The notes beneath the pieces were generated by a model. The model saw only the letters and a program-made list of their open reading frames with translations. It was not told the DNA's origin and ran no database searches. A DNA stretch of 64,000 nt from Bryobacteraceae bacterium (GTDB lineage Bacteria; Acidobacteriota; Terriglobia; Bryobacterales; Bryobacteraceae): assembly GCA_025056865.1 (NCBI GenBank), contig JANWVO010000025.1, forward strand, positions 1 to 64,000. Direction: 5' to 3'. This document shows positions 40,839-49,029 of this stretch, one piece after another. The stretch's first letter is position 1. Each line of letters opens with the position of its first letter. Made by a program: the position numbers and the translations under genes.

Positions 40839-42448
40839 AAGCAGCGCTGAAACGCGCGCTTTTCGCGCTGCTCGGCAAGGCTCCTGAGCCGGTGGTGCTG
40901 GTGGCGGGGCATGGCCCGCACGAAGAGGAGATGCGGCGCCTGGTGCGGAACGTCCCGGTGCTGGCCGTCCCGCTTCCCGATGGCGGCGCGGGCGAAGCGT
41001 GGCTCGCCCTGCGGCGCGCGGCGCGCGGGCGGCGCGTCGCGCTCTGCGCCGCGCGGGTGGACGACCGCCGGGCGCTGCTGGCGGCGCTGGCCGCCTTTCC
41101 GTTCCGCGTGCTCGCCTTCAACAGCCGGCTGGAGCGCCACCACGTCCACTGGCGCGAGCCGGCAGCTTCGCTGCTGTTCCTGGCGGGCGTCCCGCGCGAC
41201 CGGATCTTCCTGCGCCCCCGCTGGCTGGCGCCGTGGAAGCGGGACCGCAGCGTGCTGCCGCGCGAGTGGCGGCCGCAGGGCGGCCGCGGCTTCCGCGCGG
41301 GACGGCCGCGCGTCGCCGTCGTCTCGCCATACCTGCCCTGGCCGCAGGCGCACGGCGGCGCTATACGGATCGCCAATCTGCTCGAGAAATGCTCCGAACA
41401 ATTCGATATCGTCCTGTTCGGGTTCGAGGACGCGCAGACGCCGGACGACTACGGGCGCATGCGGCGCATCTGCGCCTTCGTCTATGCAGCGGACAAGCCC
41501 CGCTGGCGCGAGCCGCGCTGGTCGACGCTGCTGCCGCCGGAGGCATGCGAGTTCTACTCGCCGGAGCTCGATGCCGGCCTGCGCCGCCTGATGCAGGAGC
41601 ATGGCGTCACGCTGCTTCAGGCCGAATACACGCAGATGGCGCGCTACCGTCCGGACATCCTCGTCGAGCACGACGTCACCTGGGATCTCTTCGCGCAGGT
41701 CCATGCGCGGCGCCGCTCGCTGGCCTCCTGGTGGGACCTGTGGCGGTGGCGGCGTTTCGAGCGGAAAGCTTTGCAGGCGGCGCGGCGCATCGTGGTCATG
41801 AGCGCGAAAGATGCGGCCCTGGCCGGCGTGCCGGACAAGACCGTCATCATCCCGAACGGCGTCGATCTGGCGCGCTTCCGGCCGGCGCCAGAGCCTGCCG
41901 GGGGGACGCCGGAGCTGCTGTTCGTCGGTTCGTTTCGTCATTTTCCGAACGTGCGCGCGTTCCTGTTCCTGCTCGGGGAGGTGTGGCCGCGGCTGGCGGG
42001 CCGAAGGCTGCGGCTCACGGTGGTGGCCGGGCCGCAGCCGGAGCTTTACTGGACGCCGCGCCCGCTGGATGACCGCATTGCGCTGCTGGGCTATGTGGCC
42101 GACGTGCAGCCGCTCTATGAGCGCGCCACTCTGGTGCTGATCCCGACGGTCGTCTCCGCGGGGACGAACCTGAAAGCGCTGGAGGCGATGGCTTCGCAAC
42201 GGGCGATCGTGTCGACCCCTTCCGGCGTGGCGGGGCTGGGGCTGGTGCACGGCGAAAGCGTCTGGCTCGCGGAGTCGGCGGATGAGTTCGCGGCAGGGAT
42301 CCTGCGCCTGCTGGAGGACGCGCCGCTGCGGCAACGGCTGGCAGCCGCCGCGCGCCGCTACGCGGAGCTTCACTACGGATGGGAGGCGATCGCCTGCCGG
42401 CAGATGGACCTGTGGCGCGAACTCCTCGGGGGGCAGCGGAAGGAGTGA
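40835..42448 (+). CDS. GT4-type glycosyltransferase with extra N-terminal domain
   Basis: 537 aa. About 1-150 is an additional domain of unknown type (VVLVAGHGPHEEEMRRLVRN, RVLAFNSRLERHHVHW). From about 160 a GT-B glycosyltransferase begins with AVVSPYLPWPQAHGGAIRI. IIPNGVDLARFRPAP, FVGSFRHFPNVRAFLFLL and the donor-site region PTVVSAGTNLKALEAMASQRAIVST follow, with the conserved Glu (KALEAMA) of family GT4. Lack of a membrane anchor suggests a cytoplasmic enzyme for polysaccharide or glycolipid assembly. Coupled to the MFS gene by ATGA. Confidence 0.85.
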   Translation: MKAALKRALFALLGKAPEPVVLVAGHGPHEEEMRRLVRNVPVLAVPLPDGGAGEAWLALRRAARGRRVALCAARVDDRRALLAALAAFPFRVLAFNSRLERHHVHWREPAASLLFLAGVPRDRIFLRPRWLAPWKRDRSVLPREWRPQGGRGFRAGRPRVAVVSPYLPWPQAHGGAIRIANLLEKCSEQFDIVLFGFEDAQTPDDYGRMRRICAFVYAADKPRWREPRWSTLLPPEACEFYSPELDAGLRRLMQEHGVTLLQAEYTQMARYRPDILVEHDVTWDLFAQVHARRRSLASWWDLWRWRRFERKALQAARRIVVMSAKDAALAGVPDKTVIIPNGVDLARFRPAPEPAGGTPELLFVGSFRHFPNVRAFLFLLGEVWPRLAGRRLRLTVVAGPQPELYWTPRPLDDRIALLGYVADVQPLYERATLVLIPTVVSAGTNLKALEAMASQRAIVSTPSGVAGLGLVHGESVWLAESADEFAAGILRLLEDAPLRQRLAAAARRYAELHYGWEAIACRQMDLWRELLGGQRKE

Positions 42449-42455
42449 CCGGGAC

Positions 42456-42860
42456 GTGCTGCGAAGGATGAGCGAGGCGGATGCGGCAGCAGTTGAGGGG
42501 CTGCTGCGTCTGTGCCCCGAAGCCGGGCAGTGGCTGCCGGGGCGCGGATCGCCTCTCGAAGCATACGTCGCTGAACAGGACGGCCGCATCGACGGCGTGG
42601 CCGTGTGGCAGGAGCTGCCCGGAGGCGAGGCGGAGCTGCTGAACCTCGCCGTGCGCCCGGAAGCGCGCCGGCGCGGCGTGGGGCGCGCCCTGCTGGCACT
42701 GCTGTCGGCAAGAAAGGTGTGGCTGGAGGTGCGGTCCTCCAACGAGGCGGCGATCCGCTTCTACGAGTCGCAGGGCTTCCGCGTCTACGGCCTCCGGCGG
42801 AACTACTACCGGGATCCGCCGGACGACGCGGTGCTGATGGTCCGCGAGGCGGAGGGCTGA
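42456..42860 (+). CDS. GNAT family N-acetyltransferase
   Basis: 134 aa acetyl-CoA-dependent acyltransferase. LLNLAVRPEARRRGVGRALLALL gives the acetyl-CoA pyrophosphate loop (RRRGVG). VWLEVRSSNEAAIRFYESQGFRVYGLRRNYY is the RimI-like C-terminal half. I start at GTG 42456 because AAGGAG lies 10 nt upstream, inside the end of the glycosyltransferase gene. An ATG at 42468 has its purine tract too close. RimI-type N-terminal acetylation of a protein is the nearest analogy. Confidence 0.85.
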   Translation: MLRRMSEADAAAVEGLLRLCPEAGQWLPGRGSPLEAYVAEQDGRIDGVAVWQELPGGEAELLNLAVRPEARRRGVGRALLALLSARKVWLEVRSSNEAAIRFYESQGFRVYGLRRNYYRDPPDDAVLMVREAEG

Positions 42861-42885
42861 ACAGCGTCCGCCCCGCGGCCTTCCT

Positions 42886-43707
42886 TCAGGGCATCTTCGC
42901 TGCCAGCTCGCGTGCCAGCGCAGCCGCGTCGAGCCCCTCGGCCACCGAAGTCCACCCGCCGATGCGCGGCCCCTTCAGGAAGAAGCAGACGCGGCCGAGG
43001 AAGCGGTCCTGCGCCGTGAAGCCCTCCAGGCCATCCCTGAGCGGCTCGTTCGGCGAAAAGCGCTCCTTGAGCTTTTCGAACACGCCGCGCGCCGCCTCGG
43101 GGGTCTCTTCGAGGATGACGACGGCGCGGCCATAGTCGTACTGCGCCAGGTACCCGCGGCGCAGCAGGCGCAGGCCCAGCACGCTCTGGGGCACCAGGCG
43201 CGGGAATCCCGGCTGGATGCCGTCCTTCGGGAACCAGCCTAGCGCGGGCGGCGGATCGGTGGACCCTTGCAGTTTCGCCGCCCAGGCCTGCGCTGCCTTC
43301 CGCAGCAGTTCGGTGTGGTCCGCCTCGGGTTCGGCGGCGATCTCGGCGAAGTAATGGCCTTTGACGAAGATCACCTTGCGCGGCGTCACCTGTCCGCCGG
43401 CGCCGATCTTCTCCACCGGAAGCCGTGGATCGAGGTTGCCGGTGAACATCCCGTAGGCGTGCTCTGGCGAGGCGAACTCGCTCAGATCGACGATCAGCGT
43501 CACCGGCCCGGCCTGGCAGGTCACTCCATGCATCCTGCGGAACCCATAGAGGAAATAGCCCTCCGAGTTCCCGTTCATGTACTCGTACAGCGTATCGGTG
43601 TCGAACTCGCGCGCCTCGCCCTGCTGCCTGGAGCCGGGCACGATGGAGCAGTCCGGCTTCTGCGCAGACAGCGAGGACGCAAGCGCCAGTACCCAGAGCC
43701 ACCTCAT
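42886..43707 (-). CDS. DUF6599-like exported protein
   Basis: 273 aa with a signal peptide (LWVLALASSLSA). Characteristic stretches are TDTLYEYMNGNSEGYFLYGF and LIVDLSEFASPEHAYGMFTG, with a repeat-like second half (GRAVVILEETPEAARGVFEKL). This matches the DUF6599-type proteins frequent in Acidobacteria. Function unknown. It overlaps the aldo/keto reductase gene by 4 nt (ATGA), so the two are co-translated. Confidence 0.75.
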   Translation of the reverse strand: MRWLWVLALASSLSAQKPDCSIVPGSRQQGEAREFDTDTLYEYMNGNSEGYFLYGFRRMHGVTCQAGPVTLIVDLSEFASPEHAYGMFTGNLDPRLPVEKIGAGGQVTPRKVIFVKGHYFAEIAAEPEADHTELLRKAAQAWAAKLQGSTDPPPALGWFPKDGIQPGFPRLVPQSVLGLRLLRRGYLAQYDYGRAVVILEETPEAARGVFEKLKERFSPNEPLRDGLEGFTAQDRFLGRVCFFLKGPRIGGWTSVAEGLDAAALARELAAKMP

Positions 43708-44825
43708 GCGAACAGCTCCTGGGCGCGGGCCACGCGTTCCGCCACGCGCACTCCGTTCGGGCAGCGCACCGCGCAGACGGCGCAGTCCCGGCAGCGCGCT
43801 TCGCGGACCTTCTCCGGCAGCAGGCGGAACTGGTCGCGGCCGAGCGCGAACTCGCCGTAGCCCTCGGCGTAGGTGACGTAGCGGATGATGTCGCTCACGG
43901 GCAGGCCCTTCGGGCAGAGGCCCGAGCAGGCGCCGCACATGCGGCAGTAGTAAGGCCGGATCATTTCGAGCTGCGCGGCCAGCAGCCTGTCGTCCACCTC
44001 CGGGCGGTAGCCCGTGACGACGGCCCGGTAGTTCTCCTCGAGCTGGTCCTGGTCCATGATGCCGGGGATCGAAGTGTGCACGAAGGGCAGGCGCACGGCC
44101 CACTTGAGCGCTGCCGCCATCGCGCCCGGACGGGCGAACTTCTCGCGCAGCGGGTCGCCCTCCCGGATCCGGCGGAAGCCGCCCGCCATCACTTTCATCG
44201 CCACGATGCCGATGCCCTTGTCGGCGGCCTCCTTCATCAGCGGCTCGATTTTCGAGCCCATGGTGAAGTTGTAGCTGACCAGGATGACGTCCGTCCGCCC
44301 CTTGTCGATGAGGAACCGGAACATCGTCTCGTGGTTGGAGTGGAAGCTGACGCCGCGGAAGCGCGCCTTGCCCGCCTTGACGGCTTCGTCCTGCGCATCG
44401 AACAGCTCGTCGGGGCAGTCGGAGGGATTCGACCGGTTGTGCAGGTACCAGACGTCGACATGGTCGGTCTGGAGCTCGCGCAGGGAGGTGTCCAGATGCG
44501 CCAGGGCGTCGGCCTTTGTGCGGGCGGGCGTCTTGGTGGTGATGTGCAGCTTTTGCCGCCGGCTTTTCAGCGCTGCGCCCACCATCCGCTCGTTGTTGCC
44601 GTTCTGATACCCGCGGGCGGTGTCGAACCAGTTGATGCCCGCCTCGGCGGCCTGTTCGATGACGCTCGCGTCGGTCGTGGTCATGCAGCCGAAGCCAAGC
44701 ACCGTAGGCTCCAGGCCCGTCTTGCCCAGCTTGCGCTTCGGCAGCTCCGCGGGCGCCGCCTTGAGGGACCGCGGGCCCACCAGCAGGGCCGCGCCGGCCA
44801 GGAATCCGCGCCGTGTTGCTTCCAT
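43704..44825 (-). CDS. Aldo/keto reductase with Tat leader and two 4Fe-4S motifs
   Basis: 373 aa. Tat leader (ATRRGFLAGAALLVG), then an aldo/keto reductase barrel: LGKTGLEPTVLGFGC, NWFDTARGYQNGNNE (Asp/Tyr of the catalytic tetrad), ITTKTPA and VDVWYLHN. The C-terminal ~90 residues add two ferredoxin-type motifs, CRMCGACSGLCPKG and CRDCAVCAVRCPNG. Such Fe-S AKR proteins are widespread in Acidobacteria and anaerobes. Export by Tat implies cofactor insertion before translocation and raises the question of its periplasmic electron donor. Divergent from the DUF362 gene. Confidence 0.88.
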   Translation of the reverse strand: MEATRRGFLAGAALLVGPRSLKAAPAELPKRKLGKTGLEPTVLGFGCMTTTDASVIEQAAEAGINWFDTARGYQNGNNERMVGAALKSRRQKLHITTKTPARTKADALAHLDTSLRELQTDHVDVWYLHNRSNPSDCPDELFDAQDEAVKAGKARFRGVSFHSNHETMFRFLIDKGRTDVILVSYNFTMGSKIEPLMKEAADKGIGIVAMKVMAGGFRRIREGDPLREKFARPGAMAAALKWAVRLPFVHTSIPGIMDQDQLEENYRAVVTGYRPEVDDRLLAAQLEMIRPYYCRMCGACSGLCPKGLPVSDIIRYVTYAEGYGEFALGRDQFRLLPEKVREARCRDCAVCAVRCPNGVRVAERVARAQELFA

Positions 44826-44839
44826 TAAGATCAGCCTCC

Positions 44840-44869
44840 TTTACAGAGATTCCGGTCTGAACATACTAT
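44840..44869 (+). promoter_or_regulatory. Candidate sigma-70 type promoter for the DUF362 gene
   Basis: TTTACA (44840-44845) and TACTAT (44864-44869) are separated by 18 bp. Transcription would begin near 44876. AGAGG (44876-44880) then stands 8 nt before the ATG at 44889. It is the clearest -35/-10 pair in the window, in the AT-richer space between divergent genes. Confidence 0.45.
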
Positions 44870-44888
44870 ACAACCAGAGGCGATTTTC

Positions 44889-45923
44889 ATGAACCACCCG
44901 GTCACCCGTCGTACCCTTCTCGGGGCAGGCTTCGGCCTGCTGGCCGCCCGCCGGCTGCCCGGCGCACCTTCCCAGGCTCCTGCCGCGCTGGTCCGCGGCG
45001 GCAGCCGCCGCCAGAACATCCATGAGGCGCTGAAGCTCATCGACCGCGAAATCCGGGCGAAGCTTGCCGGCAGGAAGTGCGTCATCATCAAGCCGAACAT
45101 CGTAAACACCGGGAGGCAGCTCGCGTCGACGCACGTCGACGCCCTCCAGGGCATCCTCGACTACCTCGCCGACCGCTGGAAGGGCCCCGTCTACATCGCC
45201 GAGGCTTCAGCGGGCTTCACCACGGAAGGCTACGCCAACTTCCGCTACGAGGAGGCGATCCGCGACCACAGGAGCATGCATGTGGAGCTGGTGGACCTGA
45301 ACGAGGAGGGCCAGTACGAGATCCTGCACGTGCTGAACGGGGATCTGCACATCCAGCCGGTGCGGCTGGCCAGGCGGCTGTGCGATCCCGACGCCTTCGT
45401 GATCTCGAGCGCGATCCTGAAGACGCACAACACGGTGATCGCCACGCTCAACATCAAGAACATGGCCCTGGGCGCGCCGCTGCATTACCGGCGCGGTGAA
45501 AGCCAGCGCTGGAACGACAAGCGCATCTATCACGGCGGCGTGCGGCAGACCCACTACGACATCCTGCTTACCGCCCAGAGGCTGTGCCGCAACTGGGGCG
45601 TGGGCGTGATCGACGGCTGGGAGGGCATGGAGGGCAACGGGCCGAACTCCGGCACGCCGGTGGACCACCGCGTCGCCATCGCCTCGACGGACATGGTGGC
45701 GGCTGACCGGATCGGAGCCGAAGTCATGGGCATCAACCCGGACTGGCTTGGCTACCTGAAGTGGTGCGGCGAGACCGGCGTGGGCGTCTGGGACAGGGAC
45801 CGGATCGAACTGCGCGGCGAACGCATCGAGAGCGTGCGGCGCGAATACCGGCTGCATGCAGACATCGACCGGATGCTCACCTGGATGGGGCCGCTCACCG
45901 ACCTGCCGCCGAAGCTGGGGTGA
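44889..45923 (+). CDS. DUF362 domain protein with Tat leader
   Basis: 344 aa. A leader of Tat type (VTRRTLLGAGFGLLAARRLPGA, about 5-26) precedes a DUF362 domain: CVIIKPNIVNTGRQLASTHV, VYIAEASAGF, FVISSAILKTHNTVIATLNI and GVGVIDGWEGMEGNGPNSG. DUF362 proteins are of unknown activity, often found with ferredoxin domains; none is present here. First of a run of exported genes (DUF362, DUF2264, TIM barrel) on the plus strand. Confidence 0.85.
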   Translation: MNHPVTRRTLLGAGFGLLAARRLPGAPSQAPAALVRGGSRRQNIHEALKLIDREIRAKLAGRKCVIIKPNIVNTGRQLASTHVDALQGILDYLADRWKGPVYIAEASAGFTTEGYANFRYEEAIRDHRSMHVELVDLNEEGQYEILHVLNGDLHIQPVRLARRLCDPDAFVISSAILKTHNTVIATLNIKNMALGAPLHYRRGESQRWNDKRIYHGGVRQTHYDILLTAQRLCRNWGVGVIDGWEGMEGNGPNSGTPVDHRVAIASTDMVAADRIGAEVMGINPDWLGYLKWCGETGVGVWDRDRIELRGERIESVRREYRLHADIDRMLTWMGPLTDLPPKLG

Positions 45924-45944
45924 GCGGGCGATAATGCCGGAAGA

Positions 45945-47852
45945 ATGATCCGGCGGGAATTTCTTGGCCTGATCCCCGCGGCAGCTCTGGCGCAGCGGGG
46001 ACGGAAGCAGGAGCAGAAGGACGCGAAATCGCAGCAGCCGCCCCCGCCGCCCGGCGAGCGGGTGCGGCAGCTCTTCTTCGAGATCGTCCGCGGCTACATC
46101 CGGGCGGCGCGTCAGACCTCGCCGACGCTCGCCGTCGTCGAATACCCCAATGCCACTGTCACGAAGGGTTTCCTCGCAAAGTCCGGCCTCAGCGTGACCG
46201 GCGTCACGCGGATGCTGCCTGCGCTGGCGGCGTGGGCTGCCAGCGGCAGGGAGCCCGATCTCGGCGCCCGCGAGGCGCTGGTGTCCGCCTTCCGCAACGG
46301 CTGCCATCCGGACTCGCCGGACTACTGGCTGCCCAGCCCGCCGGACCGGCAGAACCAGCGGCAGGTGGAGGCGTCCGTCGTGGCCTGGAGCCTGTGGGTG
46401 GCGCGCGACATCGTGCTGCCGGCCCTCGAACCGCGCGAGCGGCGCCACGTGGCGGAATGGCTGGCGAGCTGCTGCCGCGTGCCGGTGCGCGGCAACAACT
46501 GGGCGTGGTTCACCGCCGTCACCCAGGCCGCGCTGATGCGGCTGGCCGAAAAGCACCCCGAGTTCTCTTTCGACGAGAAGTGGATGCTCGACGACCTGAA
46601 GGCGCTGGACGCGATGGCGGCGGCCGAATCCGGCTGGTACAACGACGGCCTCCAGGGCGCGGCCTTCGATTATTACAATTTCTGGGTTTTTGCCTCCCAT
46701 TTTCTTTACTGGAACGCGCTTTGCGGCCAGAAATATCCGGAATGGCAGAAACGGTTTTCTTCCCGCCTGGCGCAATTTCTGGAAACCGCTCCATACTTCT
46801 TCGCCAATCACGGCGGGCACGTGCTGTACGGGCGCTCGCTCATCTACCGCTGGGCGGTGCTGACGCCGCTCGTGCTCGCCTGGCAGCAGGGGCTGTGGCC
46901 CCATCCGCCGGGCCTGCTGCGCCGCATCGTCGAGCGCAACATCCTCTGGCAGGCGGACCTGGGAGCGCTGGACGCGGCGGCGGGGAAGCTCCGGGAGACC
47001 TACACGCGGGCCGGCGCCCGGGACATCTGCGAGCCGTATATCGACGGCGGCCATCCCTACTGGGGCATGCAGGCGTTCGCCTTCTGGCTGATCCCGGACG
47101 GAGATCCATTCTGGACGGCCCCGGAAGAGCCGCTGCCGGTGGAGAAGTCCGATTATGCCATCGCGATTCCGGAAGCGGGGCTGCTCGTGCGCGGCGCAAG
47201 GGTCAGCGGGCAGGTGACCCTCTACAACGCAAGATCGACGAAAATCGAGCCCCATTACCGGGACAAATACAACAAGCTCGCTTACAATTCGCATTTTCCG
47301 TTTGCCGTCAATCACGAGCCGGGCCGGGCCACCATCGACGGCACGCTCCTGCTGCGCAACCCGTCCACCGGCGAGCAGGCCGGCCGCGGCCCGGTGGAGG
47401 AGTACTCGGTGGAGGCCGAGAAGGTGGAGCTGAGCTATGAAATCCGGCTCGGCAAGGTGACCGCGAAGGTGCAGACGCTCATCCGCTGGCGCGGGGACTT
47501 CGAGATGCGCACCCATCTGGTGTCGGCATCCGGCGAAGGGCTGGAGCGGATTGAAATCGCCGAAGGAGGCGTCCCGTACTCCGACCGCCCGGCGGATCTG
47601 AATCTCGGCGCCATGCAGCCGTTCTTCCCGGAGGTCCACCTGAAGACGTGGAACCTGCGGGGCTGGAAAGGCGTGCGGACAGAAGACGGCGAGGGCAGCG
47701 TCTGGTATGGGCCGCACAAGGTGCAGGTCGCGTGGGCTCCGCTGGCGGCGAAGATGAGCCTGGCTTCGTTGCGGTACGCAAGCCCGAAGGCGGTGCCGAA
47801 GGAGAGGGTGGAAGAAGAAGCGCAGCGGTTCCTGGCGCTCTACAGGCCCTAG
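45945..47852 (+). CDS. DUF2264 domain protein with Tat-like leader
   Basis: 635 aa. MIRREFLGLIPAAALA is a short RR leader. A DUF2264 domain follows: GRMLPALAAW-like TRMLPALAAWAASG, DYWLPSPPDRQNQRQVEAS, RVPVRGNNWAWFTAVTQAAL, YNDGLQGAAFDYYNFWVFASHF. The helical barrel fold resembles unsaturated glycuronyl hydrolases and lyases, and members occur in polysaccharide-utilisation loci. The C-terminal 230 residues are beta-rich. A GATAAT hexamer lies 9 nt before the ATG. The next gene starts 26 nt downstream. Confidence 0.82.
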   Translation: MIRREFLGLIPAAALAQRGRKQEQKDAKSQQPPPPPGERVRQLFFEIVRGYIRAARQTSPTLAVVEYPNATVTKGFLAKSGLSVTGVTRMLPALAAWAASGREPDLGAREALVSAFRNGCHPDSPDYWLPSPPDRQNQRQVEASVVAWSLWVARDIVLPALEPRERRHVAEWLASCCRVPVRGNNWAWFTAVTQAALMRLAEKHPEFSFDEKWMLDDLKALDAMAAAESGWYNDGLQGAAFDYYNFWVFASHFLYWNALCGQKYPEWQKRFSSRLAQFLETAPYFFANHGGHVLYGRSLIYRWAVLTPLVLAWQQGLWPHPPGLLRRIVERNILWQADLGALDAAAGKLRETYTRAGARDICEPYIDGGHPYWGMQAFAFWLIPDGDPFWTAPEEPLPVEKSDYAIAIPEAGLLVRGARVSGQVTLYNARSTKIEPHYRDKYNKLAYNSHFPFAVNHEPGRATIDGTLLLRNPSTGEQAGRGPVEEYSVEAEKVELSYEIRLGKVTAKVQTLIRWRGDFEMRTHLVSASGEGLERIEIAEGGVPYSDRPADLNLGAMQPFFPEVHLKTWNLRGWKGVRTEDGEGSVWYGPHKVQVAWAPLAAKMSLASLRYASPKAVPKERVEEEAQRFLALYRP

Positions 47853-47878
47853 CGGACGGGCTGTTAGGATATCGGCAG

Positions 47879-48946
47879 ATGGAGCTCCGCCGCCGGACCC
47901 TGTTCCTCGCTCCGCTGGCCGCGTTTGCCTCGCGGCTGCGCGCCGCCGCGCCGCGCCTGCGGCTCGGCTACGACACTTACTCGCTCCGCGCCTGGGGCAT
48001 GAAGGCGATGGAGCATCTCGAGTTCGCCGCCCGCCACGGATGCAACGCGTTGCAGATCTCCTCTCTCGGCGATTTCGAGTCCCTTGACGAGGCTCACCTC
48101 GCCCGCGTGCGTGCCAGAGCCGAGGAGCTCGGCATCGCGCTCGATGCGGGAACGGGCTGCATCTGCCCGTCGGCGCGCGCGTGGCGGGACCGGGGCGAGT
48201 CTCCCGAGCAGCACCTGCGCCGCGCGCTGCGCGTGGCGAAGGCCATCGGTGCGCGCACGCTGCGGTGCTATCTCGGAGACTTCGAAGACCGCCTGCACCC
48301 GGACGGAATCGGATTCCACATGGAGAACACGGTCCGCGTGCTCCGCGCCGTCCGGGAGGCGGCGCTCGAGGCAGGGGTGAAGATCGCCCTCGAAAACCAC
48401 TCCGGCGACCTCCAGGCGTGGGAGTGCCTCGAGATCGTCAAGGAAGCCGGTACGGACGCCGTCGGAGCGTGCCTGGACACCGGCAACCCCATCTGGTGCG
48501 CCGAACACCCCGAAGTCACGCTGGAGGTGCTGGGGCCGGTGGCCGTGACCACGCATGTGCGCGACACTGCCATCTTTCCGCACCCGCGCGGCTGCGCCGC
48601 CCACTGGACGGCGCTCGGCGACGGCTCGATCGATCTGGTGCGGCTGGCGGAGCTTCAGAAGCAGCTCTGCCCGCAGGCGGCACTGCACCTGGAGATCATC
48701 ACCGGACGCCCGCCGCGCATTGTGCCCTTTTACGAGGACAGCTTCTGGAAGGCGTTCCCGAAGGCCCGCGCGGCCGAGCTGGCCCGGTTCGTGGCGCTGG
48801 TCCGGCAGGGTTCGCCGCTCATGAAGCCGATGGTGATCGAGGATGTCCCCGGCATGGACGTGCCGGAATACCGCGCCGCGCTGAAGAAGCAGCAGTGGCT
48901 GGATCTGGAGCGCAGCCTCGCATACGCGCGCGAGAGGATGATCTGA
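47879..48946 (+). CDS. Sugar phosphate isomerase/epimerase-like TIM barrel, RR leader
   Basis: 355 aa. Leader ELRRRTLFLAPLAAFASRLRAAA, then an AP endonuclease 2/xylose isomerase-like barrel: LRLGYDTYSLRAWGMKAMEH, ALENHSGDLQAWE, GACLDTGNPIWCAEHPE and THVRDTAIF, with the metal-binding Glu, Asp and His positions of the family. TAGGAT ends 8 nt before the ATG and no Shine-Dalgarno site is present. Likely an exported isomerase or epimerase acting on a sugar released by neighbouring enzymes; exact substrate unknown. Confidence 0.82.
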   Translation: MELRRRTLFLAPLAAFASRLRAAAPRLRLGYDTYSLRAWGMKAMEHLEFAARHGCNALQISSLGDFESLDEAHLARVRARAEELGIALDAGTGCICPSARAWRDRGESPEQHLRRALRVAKAIGARTLRCYLGDFEDRLHPDGIGFHMENTVRVLRAVREAALEAGVKIALENHSGDLQAWECLEIVKEAGTDAVGACLDTGNPIWCAEHPEVTLEVLGPVAVTTHVRDTAIFPHPRGCAAHWTALGDGSIDLVRLAELQKQLCPQAALHLEIITGRPPRIVPFYEDSFWKAFPKARAAELARFVALVRQGSPLMKPMVIEDVPGMDVPEYRAALKKQQWLDLERSLAYARERMI

Positions 48947-49029
48947 ACCCGGCCGCATACCGGATCGACGGGATTGGCAGCCCGCCGCGGGTCCGCCACA
49001 CTGGATAGGAGCACGGCCAGGAATCCCGC

